Assembly (NCBI GenBank): GCA_009776385.1
Contig: WRFT01000124.1
Location: forward strand, 1-5,625
DNA length: 5,625 bases
Source: Clostridia bacterium
GTDB lineage: Bacteria > Bacillota > Clostridia > Christensenellales > Aristaeellaceae
Direction: 5' to 3'
The position numbers were made by a program, and so were the translations under genes. Below are positions 1-5,090 of the stretch, piece by piece; the first letter of the stretch is position 1, and each line of letters begins with the position of its first letter. The notes under the pieces are model-generated. The model was not told where the DNA came from, made no database searches, and was given only the letters and a program-made list of their open reading frames with translations.

Positions 1-1120
1 GGATGTGAACCAATCCGCGTACCGCTTTACGGTTGACAAAGATGAAAGAGGCGTTTTGGGCATTCGTTTCGGCCTGGGCGTTGTTAAAAATGTCGGCGAG
101 GGCGCCGTTATGGCTATTCTGGAGGAACGGACAGCAGGGCCTTATAAAGATATTTTCGATTTCTGCGACCGGATACATACGGACGCGCTGAATAAGCGGG
201 CGGTAGAATCCCTTATTTTTTCCGGCGCCTTTGACAGGCTGGGCGCGAACCGCGCCCAGATGATTGCCCTGTATGAGGGGCTGCTGGAGAACAACGCGCA
301 GGTACGCAAGCAGAACGTGGAAGGGCAGACATCCCTGTTTGACGCGGGCGGTATGCAGGACGCGCCGCATTTGTACCGACGCCTGCCGGACTTGAGGGAG
401 CATGACAAACGCAATCTGCTGTTGATGGAACGGGAGTATACGGGCGTTTACATCTCGGGGCATCCGCTGGACAGCCACCGCGACTTTTTAAGCACGCTTC
501 CGGAGAACACCGCCTACATCATGAACCTTGCCGCGGAACCCGACCACGGGCTTTCCCGTGACGGGATGAGCGTCATCCTCGCGGGCATGCTGGCGCAGCT
601 GCGCGGAAAGGTTACCAAAAAAGGCGGCTACATGGGGCTGATGGTACTGGAAGATTTAACGGGGCAGATTGAGGGGCTCATCTTCCCTAAGACCTATGAA
701 AAATACGACGGGCTGTTTCAAACGGACGATATCGTGGTAGTAGAAGGAAAACTAAGCATACGCGAGGAAGAAAAACCCAAGGTGATGGTAGACCGCATCA
801 CACCGATAGAGGCGTATAAGGAGCGGGAGACGGCGCGGCAGAACACGGCGGACAGCAGGCTTTACGTGCGCGCGCCGCGCGAGGAAATGGAAGGCATTCA
901 AACCATACTCGCCCGGTATCCCGGTAAGGTACCCGTCTATTTTCATCTGCCGGAAGAGGGGCGAACGCTTTTAGCGCCGCCCGGCCTGTTCGTTTCGGGC
1001 AAAGAAGACTGCTTAAACGCATTGGCGGAGGCAGCCGGGGCGCAGAATATTAAGATGGTACAGGATACGGAGCCGCGGGCGGGCGCGGCGAGTCAAATGA
1101 ACGGGAGGCGCTGGGTATGA
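1..1120 (+). CDS. dnaE: DNA polymerase III alpha subunit, C-terminal part (5' end outside the window)
   Basis: This is the last ~372 residues of the catalytic subunit of the replicative DNA polymerase; the polymerase core lies left of the window. The frame is open to the edge, and its first codons (D-V-N-Q-S) match the DVN(R/E)S motif inside DnaE, so the GTG at 5 is an internal valine and not a start. Numbering from that GTG: IRFGL..VKNVG at 20-31 is typical of the fingers-to-HhH region; LNKRAVESLIFSGAFDRLG at 62-80 is the helix-hairpin-helix segment; QTSLF at 108-112 fits the internal beta-clamp-binding pentapeptide (consensus QLSLF); YTGVYISGHPLD at 145-156 is a DnaE hallmark; 188-270 is the OB-fold (LEDLTGQIEGLIFP, DDIVVVEGKL); 286-352 is the small C-terminal domain. 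The stop overlaps the pyk start by four bases. Identity is secure; I see no damage in the visible part. Confidence 0.96.
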   Translation, partial: DVNQSAYRFTVDKDERGVLGIRFGLGVVKNVGEGAVMAILEERTAGPYKDIFDFCDRIHTDALNKRAVESLIFSGAFDRLGANRAQMIALYEGLLENNAQVRKQNVEGQTSLFDAGGMQDAPHLYRRLPDLREHDKRNLLLMEREYTGVYISGHPLDSHRDFLSTLPENTAYIMNLAAEPDHGLSRDGMSVILAGMLAQLRGKVTKKGGYMGLMVLEDLTGQIEGLIFPKTYEKYDGLFQTDDIVVVEGKLSIREEEKPKVMVDRITPIEAYKERETARQNTADSRLYVRAPREEMEGIQTILARYPGKVPVYFHLPEEGRTLLAPPGLFVSGKEDCLNALAEAAGAQNIKMVQDTEPRAGAASQMNGRRWV

Positions 1121-2853
1121 GAAAAACGAAGATTGTTTGCACCATGGGACCCCAAACAATGAAGGACGGTATACTGGAAAAGATGATTCACGCGGGCATG
1201 AATGTGGCGCGGTTCAACTTTTCGCACGACACCCACGAAACGCATTTGAAATACTTTCACGAGCTGAAGCGTATCCGCGAGAAGCTGGGCGTGCCTGTCG
1301 CGGCGATGCTGGATACGCGCGGGCCGGAGGTGCGTACCGGAAAACTTGCAGGCGGCAGCATACAAGTTAAAAAGGGAGAGGAACTGGTTCTGTCGGTGCT
1401 GCCGGACGAAGGGGAACAGGGACGCGTACCGGTTACCTTCAGTCAGTTTTCAATGGAGATAAAGCCCGGCGCAAGGGTCCTTATCGACGATGGTCTGGTG
1501 GCACTGGAAGTTTTGGAAACCAGCTCGCAGGAAACGCGCTGCCGTGTATTAAACGACGGGGTCATCGCCCAAAACAAGAGTGTCAACGTGCCGGACACGC
1601 AGTTTAGTATGCCCTTTATCTCCCAAAGAGACCAGGAGGACATTCTGTTTGCCATTCAAAACGGTTTCGATTTTATCGCCGCATCCTTCACGCGCCGCGC
1701 GAAGGATATTTTAGATATCCGCGAAATTTTCAGCCGCGAGCACTGCACGACGGTGAATATCATCGCCAAAATTGAAAACAAAGAGGGCGTTATCAACATT
1801 GACGAGATTATCCGCGTTTCTGACGGCATCATGGTCGCGCGCGGAGACATGGGCGTGGAAATACCGTTGGAAGACGTACCCGTCATGCAAAAAATGATTA
1901 TCAAAAAGGTTTACAACGCCGGGAAACAGGTTATCACCGCCACACAGATGCTGGAATCCATGATGACCAACTCCAGGCCGACACGCGCGGAGGCGGCGGA
2001 CATCGCCAATGCCATCTATGACGGCACCAGCGCTACCATGCTCTCCGGTGAAACCGCCATCGGGCAGCATCCGGTAGAGGCGGTGGCGACCATGGCGCGT
2101 GTCATTACCCGCGCGGAAGCGGATATTAATTATGCCTCACGGTTTGTAAAGCGCGGGGGCGCGCCCAACAGCGACGTGACCAACGCGATTTCACACGCCG
2201 CGTGCGCCGCCGCGCTGAATTTAGACGCCGCCGCGATTATTCCGGTGACGAAATCCGGCGTGACCGCCCGCATGATTTCCAAATACCGCCCCCAATGCCC
2301 CATCATCGCCTGCACGACCACCGAGGGCGTGCGCCGTCAGTTGAACCTGAGCTGGGGCATTACGCCGCTTGTCATCGACGAGGTGGAGAACACGGACGAC
2401 CTGTTTGAACAGGCCATCACCGCGTGTGTGAAAACGGGGCTTATTGCCGACGGGGAACTCGTAGTGGTGACGGCGGGCGCGCCTCTGGGCATTTCCGGCA
2501 CGACCAATTTAATGAAGGTGCATGTGGCGGGCCATATTCTGGTTACGGGCAACGGCATCACCCATAAAAAGACCTGCTCGGAACTGTGTGTCGCCATGAA
2601 CGAATCGGAGGCGCTGCGCGATTTCCGCGGCGGCAACATATTGGTGATGCGCCAAACCACAAACGCCATGCTTCCCCTCATCCGAAAGGCGTCCGGCCTG
2701 GTTATTGAGGACCCGGACCCCAACGGTCACGGGGCGATCGCCGCCATGAGCCTGGATATCCCCGTGATTATTGGCGCCGCCAACGCGACGCGGATCCTCA
2801 AGACCGGCGCGGTCGTCACGCTGGACGCGGACCGCGGGGCGGTGTCTACGTGA
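1117..2853 (+). CDS. pyk: Pyruvate kinase with C-terminal PEP-utiliser-like domain
   Basis: Cytoplasmic glycolytic enzyme: phosphoenolpyruvate + ADP to pyruvate + ATP. At 578 residues it has the long Firmicute form. Visible landmarks: KIVCTMGP at the N-terminus; NVARFNFSH at 29-37 with substrate-binding Arg32; LDTRGPEVRTG at 65-75, opening the B domain; IIAKIENKEGV at 215-225 with catalytic Lys218 and metal ligand Glu220; VARGDMGVEIP around 240-250 with metal ligand Asp244; TQMLESMMTNSRPTRAEAAD and SATMLSGETAIGQHPVEAV in the rest of the barrel; then the allosteric C domain. Residues ~480-578 form the extra phosphohistidine-like mobile domain (HILVTGNGITH to LDADRGAV). Its usual TSHA motif reads GHGA (His538 kept). 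The ATG is set by the ATGA overlap with dnaE and by GGGAGG at 1103-1108, eight bases upstream. It overlaps the next gene by GTGA, so it is probably co-transcribed with dnaE and the HD gene. No pfkA lies between dnaE and pyk. Confidence 0.97.
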   Translation: MRKTKIVCTMGPQTMKDGILEKMIHAGMNVARFNFSHDTHETHLKYFHELKRIREKLGVPVAAMLDTRGPEVRTGKLAGGSIQVKKGEELVLSVLPDEGEQGRVPVTFSQFSMEIKPGARVLIDDGLVALEVLETSSQETRCRVLNDGVIAQNKSVNVPDTQFSMPFISQRDQEDILFAIQNGFDFIAASFTRRAKDILDIREIFSREHCTTVNIIAKIENKEGVINIDEIIRVSDGIMVARGDMGVEIPLEDVPVMQKMIIKKVYNAGKQVITATQMLESMMTNSRPTRAEAADIANAIYDGTSATMLSGETAIGQHPVEAVATMARVITRAEADINYASRFVKRGGAPNSDVTNAISHAACAAALNLDAAAIIPVTKSGVTARMISKYRPQCPIIACTTTEGVRRQLNLSWGITPLVIDEVENTDDLFEQAITACVKTGLIADGELVVVTAGAPLGISGTTNLMKVHVAGHILVTGNGITHKKTCSELCVAMNESEALRDFRGGNILVMRQTTNAMLPLIRKASGLVIEDPDPNGHGAIAAMSLDIPVIIGAANATRILKTGAVVTLDADRGAVST

Positions 2854-3512
2854 TATCCTCTGACTTGAATGTATTGGAAAAAGCAATTCTCTTCGCCACG
2901 CAAAGACACGCGGGGGCGGTACGGAAAGGAACCGATACACCCTATATCGTACATCCCCTGGAGGCGGTTTCCATTGCCGCCGGCATAACAAACGAACCCG
3001 ACGTGTTGGCGGCGGCGGTACTGCATGATGTTGTTGAAGATACAAACACGACAATTAATGAAATAGAAACTGAGTTTGGAGGACGTATCGCGAAGCTGGT
3101 CGCGGCAGAAAGCGAGGATAAATTACCGGGAATTCCTGCGGCCGAATCATGGGAATTGCGAAAAAAAGCAACCCTGTCCGCCTTACCATCGGCTTCATTA
3201 GACGAAAAAATCATTATGCTCGCCGATAAACTGTCCAATATTCGAGCCATTTACCGGGACACGGTCCGTATCGGAGATGGCGTATGGGAACGGTTCAACC
3301 AAAAGGATAAAAGCAAGCACGAATGGTATTATCGCGAAATAGCCGCCGAGCTATTAGAATTGTCGGAATATTTAGCCTATCGGGAATATTGTAAGCTGAT
3401 AAACTTGGTTTTCGGGGATGATCGACTCCTTGACAGCGATATCCGCCCGAGCGGTGAAGAAGCGAATACAGCGAAGCAATCGGACACGGAACATGGAGCT
3501 GTATTCACGTGA
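2850..3512 (+). CDS. Small HD-domain protein, probable (p)ppGpp hydrolase (SpoT/Mesh1-like)
   Basis: Stand-alone HD phosphohydrolase domain of the RelA/SpoT hydrolase type; no synthetase or TGS domain is present. Metal- and substrate-binding motifs are all visible: RKGTDTPYIVHP at 25-36 (Arg25, His35), AVLHDVVEDT at 56-65 (His59-Asp60 and Glu63-Asp64, the catalytic pair in Mesh1-type enzymes), FGGRIAKLV at 76-84, and IIMLADKLSNIR at 121-132 (Asp126, Asn130). WERFNQKDKSKHEWYY at 146-161 is common in small HD proteins of this group. By family, it would remove the 3'-pyrophosphate of (p)ppGpp or a related nucleotide, using Mn2+; the exact substrate is inferred. The GTG start overlaps the pyk stop (GTGA), with only a loose purine-rich stretch upstream, so translation probably depends on coupling to pyk. 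An alternative start is the TTG at 2865. Family likeness ends near Gly189; residues 190-220 are hydrophilic, unrecognised, and adjoin the scarred region, so the native stop may have been lost. Confidence 0.88.
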   Translation: MISSDLNVLEKAILFATQRHAGAVRKGTDTPYIVHPLEAVSIAAGITNEPDVLAAAVLHDVVEDTNTTINEIETEFGGRIAKLVAAESEDKLPGIPAAESWELRKKATLSALPSASLDEKIIMLADKLSNIRAIYRDTVRIGDGVWERFNQKDKSKHEWYYREIAAELLELSEYLAYREYCKLINLVFGDDRLLDSDIRPSGEEANTAKQSDTEHGAVFT

Positions 3513-3525
3513 CATCAATATTGAA

Positions 3526-3708
3526 TTAGAATGTGTCCTGCTTTTTATTTCCATCTATATACGGATGATTGCACACAAGGCCGTACGCAATCCGAGCAAT
3601 CTTCGCCGCCGTAGATTGATAGAGTTCCACGCCGTCAAAGGTTTGGAACGCAACGGACAATGCCGAGTCGAGCATAGCTTCGTCCCGTAATCCGTCCAAA
3701 CCGCTTTT
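3526..3708 (-). pseudogene. Doc/Fic-family toxin remnant, truncated at both ends
   Basis: The minus strand encodes about 55 residues that clearly resemble the middle of Doc (death-on-curing) proteins: GLDGLRDEAMLDSAL, then FQTFDGVELY, AAKIARIAYGLVCNHPY and IDGNKK. Doc is a Fic-fold kinase that phosphorylates EF-Tu and normally pairs with an antitoxin. HPYIDGNKK corresponds to the Doc/Fic catalytic loop. The frame stops four residues later (QDTF, then TAA), so the rest of the Fic motif and the C-terminal helices are missing. The first ~25 Doc residues are also missing: upstream of about 3708 the same minus frame stays open to an ATG at 3810, but that part is the antisense of the neighbouring peptidase gene and has no Doc likeness. 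A one-base frame change after GNKK gives a further open stretch (RTHSNSILMSREYSSMF), which could be decayed Doc sequence, but the match is weak. No antitoxin gene is adjacent. I treat it as a dead fragment. Confidence 0.75.
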
Positions 3709-4269
3709 GTCTTTATCAGCGCTTGGCCTGCGGATTATGAACGCAACGACATCGATGCGGTTAATATGCATGGTCTTTTTATAGAGTACCACATACCTTT
3801 TAAACGGCATGATGTGATTGATAACCGCATGGACCCTTCCCTCGCCGCCCGATTAATTCATGACGCATCCTGCGTGTTTCTGATGGGCGGCTACCCCAAA
3901 CTACAATTAGAATTAATACGAAACACAAACTTGGATGTTCCAATCCGTCATACCGACGCGGCGGTGCTGGGTTTAAGCGCGGGCTCCATCAACATGGCCA
4001 AACGCTCGCTTGCCACGAAGGAATCCCCTATCCCCTATGATGGGTTGGGGCTGGCCGATATAACGGTCAAGCCGCACTTTGAGCCTGAAGACCAACAGGT
4101 GTTGTCAACCTTATTGCATATTTCAACGGAGCTGCCTATTTGCGCTATGGAAGACGACAGCGCCATTTTTGTGACGGGCGGCCGCATCTGCCATACAGGG
4201 CAGATTCATTGGATACACAAGGGCAAAATGACTCCCCTTTCACAAGAAAATCTGAGGCATATTATATGA
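3703..4269 (+). pseudogene. Peptidase E-like (S51 / type 1 glutamine amidotransferase-like) gene, 5'-truncated
   Basis: The ATG-initiated open frame is 3766-4269 (167 residues), but family-like sequence continues upstream in the same frame to about 3703 (FVFISAWPADYERNDID), with no ATG, GTG or TTG between the TAA at 3688 and the ATG at 3766. Full-length relatives have roughly 30 more residues before FVFIS, including the first beta strand, so the gene has lost its 5' end. Numbering from ATG 3766: CVFLMGGYPKLQLELI at 36-51 is the GG loop; GLSAGSINMAKRSL at 69-82 carries nucleophile Ser71; GLGLADITVKPHF at 93-105 carries His104, the likely catalytic His; LPICAMEDDSAIFV follows. S51 enzymes are cytoplasmic serine peptidases, classically cleaving Asp-X dipeptides; the substrate here is unknown. 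No convincing ribosome-binding site precedes 3766. The catalytic part is intact, so a shortened product is possible, but loss of function is more likely. Confidence 0.78.
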
Positions 4270-4298
4270 TTGACAGGCAACTGAAACTCCTTTACAGG
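4270..4298 (+). promoter_or_regulatory. Weak candidate promoter for the TlpA / CXXC / 4Fe-4S cluster
   Basis: A perfect TTGACA lies at 4270-4275, directly after the peptidase stop codon. Seventeen bases downstream is TACAGG, which matches the -10 consensus at only three of six positions. The 103-base gap before the TlpA gene is the only sizeable non-coding space in the right half, so a promoter for that cluster is expected somewhere here. Low confidence because the -10 is poor. Confidence 0.25.
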
Positions 4299-4352
4299 GA
4301 TATCCGCCGGAACGGCGAATAAACCAATCAAACGGACAAACGGACGCGGAAC

Positions 4353-4362
4353 GGGAAGGGAG
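4353..4362 (+). promoter_or_regulatory. Ribosome-binding site of the TlpA-like gene
   Basis: GGGAAGGGAG is a strong purine-rich Shine-Dalgarno sequence ending ten bases before the ATG at 4373. It fixes that start, after which a signal peptide follows directly. Confidence 0.7.
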
Positions 4363-4372
4363 ATGTATCATA

Positions 4373-4888
4373 ATGAAACGATGGATAGCGGCATGCTTGA
4401 TTTTAATGGTTGTGGGCGGCTTTTTACCCGCGGGCTTAGCGGAGGGCACGGAGGCTGCCGGCGGTGAGGCAACCGTGGGGCTGCATGTAGGGCAGGCGGC
4501 GCCCGATTTTACGCTGCCGCTGCTTAACGGGGAAACCGTAACCCTTTCGGAGCTGCGCGGGCAACCGGTCATACTCAATTTTTGGGCGACATGGTGTCCG
4601 CCCTGCGTGCGCGAAATGCCGGATTTACAAGCGGTTTTTGACGAGTTGGACGGCGCGGTGCATGTTTTGGGCGTCAGCTGCGGTGAAGCGCCCGACACGG
4701 TAAGTGCCTTTATCGACAAGAACGGCTATACCTACCCGATAGCCTATGACGCGGACGCCCTGCTTTACAGAGCTTATACCCTGGATTTTATTCCGCAGAC
4801 GTGGGTTTTAAATGAAGAGGGCATCATCATACGGTACATCGCCGGGATGACCAACGCGGACACCCTGCGGCAGGCGCTCCCCGAATAA
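4373..4888 (+). CDS. TlpA-like exported thioredoxin-fold thiol-disulfide protein
   Basis: 171 residues. The N-terminus is a Sec signal peptide or uncleaved anchor: basic MKRW, a hydrophobic core to about residue 19, and a plausible cleavage after AGLA at 23. There is no lipobox. A short Gly/Ala/Glu-rich linker (24-38) leads into the AhpC/TlpA fold: VGQAAPDFTLPLLNGETVTL at 39-58, LNFWATWCPPC at 68-78 with the redox pair Cys75/Cys78, VREMPDLQAVF, and FIPQTWVLNEEG with the cis-proline Pro141. A third, non-motif cysteine is Cys103 (LGVSCGE). The protein should act outside the membrane, reducing or oxidising thiols on an unidentified partner. It is followed after 53 bases by the 48-residue CXXC protein and then the Fe-S membrane protein, so the three probably form one operon and one electron path. 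TlpA/ResA-like proteins often serve cytochrome c maturation, but no such genes are seen here. Confidence 0.93.
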   Translation: MKRWIAACLILMVVGGFLPAGLAEGTEAAGGEATVGLHVGQAAPDFTLPLLNGETVTLSELRGQPVILNFWATWCPPCVREMPDLQAVFDELDGAVHVLGVSCGEAPDTVSAFIDKNGYTYPIAYDADALLYRAYTLDFIPQTWVLNEEGIIIRYIAGMTNADTLRQALPE

Positions 4889-4926
4889 GGGCTATCCGCG
4901 TGTAAGGAAAAACACCCGTCCGTATC

Positions 4927-4932
4927 GGGAGG
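4927..4932 (+). promoter_or_regulatory. Ribosome-binding site of the 48-residue CXXC protein
   Basis: GGGAGG, nine bases before the ATG at 4942. It supports the small frame as a genuinely translated gene rather than a chance opening. Confidence 0.7.
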
Positions 4933-4941
4933 CGTGATAGG

Positions 4942-5088
4942 ATGACAATAAAAACCCGGCGGCGCGTTCAAACAGCGCTGATACTGCTGGCGGCCGCATG
5001 CATCGCCTTTGGAGCCGCCCGCGGCGAAGTGCGCCTGATTTTGACGAAGGCCATTTTAATTTGCCTTGAATGCATCGGCTTGGGTTAA
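4942..5088 (+). CDS. CD1871A-family small membrane protein with CXXC motif
   Basis: A 48-residue gene. It has a basic N-terminus (KTRRR at 4-8), one hydrophobic segment at about 11-27 (TALILLAAACIAFGAA), a short polar turn (RGEVR), and a C-terminal stretch KAILICLECIGLG with Cys41 and Cys44 as the CXXC pair. The tail I/L-C-L-E-C-I-G-L/I-G and the position between a TlpA-like gene and a NapH-like 4Fe-4S gene are what I recall for the CD1871A family CXXC proteins of Clostridia; the name is from memory, not a search. A further cysteine (Cys20) lies in the membrane segment. A good Shine-Dalgarno precedes the ATG, and the stop is two bases from the next start, so coupled translation is likely. Function is unknown. 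A membrane-held dithiol passing electrons between the Fe-S protein and the TlpA-like protein would fit, but this is inference. Confidence 0.82.
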   Translation: MTIKTRRRVQTALILLAAACIAFGAARGEVRLILTKAILICLECIGLG

Positions 5089-5090
5089 CG

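Noticed and set aside
2509..3054. 181-residue minus-strand frame across the pyk/HD junction
   Set aside because: It is a shadow of two well-supported plus-strand genes, rich in Arg/His from antisense GC-rich codons, with no recognisable motif.
3515..3524. Ten-base palindrome TCAATATTGA just after the HD stop
   Set aside because: It is AT-rich and short, lies in decayed sequence, and has no promoter near it to regulate.
3418..3690. 90-residue plus-strand frame between the HD gene and the peptidase
   Set aside because: It is the antisense of the Doc fragment and overlaps the HD gene tail; no domain or ribosome-binding site is visible.
3526..3810. 94-residue minus-strand frame taken as an intact small Doc-like gene starting at ATG 3810
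   Set aside because: Only residues downstream of about 3708 resemble Doc. The first ~34 codons are the antisense of peptidase-like coding sequence, and the C-terminal half of the family fold is missing, so I list only the homologous part as a remnant.
4305..4317. Hairpin CGCCG-GAA-CGGCG as a terminator
   Set aside because: The stem is only five base pairs and is followed by AATAAACC rather than a run of T, so it does not meet the usual intrinsic terminator pattern.
4330..4345. Tandem 8-base repeat AAACGGAC twice, upstream of the TlpA-like gene
   Set aside because: Two short copies could easily arise by chance; there is no third copy or palindrome to suggest an operator.
4240..4719. 159-residue minus-strand frame opposite the TlpA-like gene
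   Set aside because: It is antisense to a clear signal peptide and WCPPC protein; its Ser/Pro/Lys-rich sequence has no family likeness.
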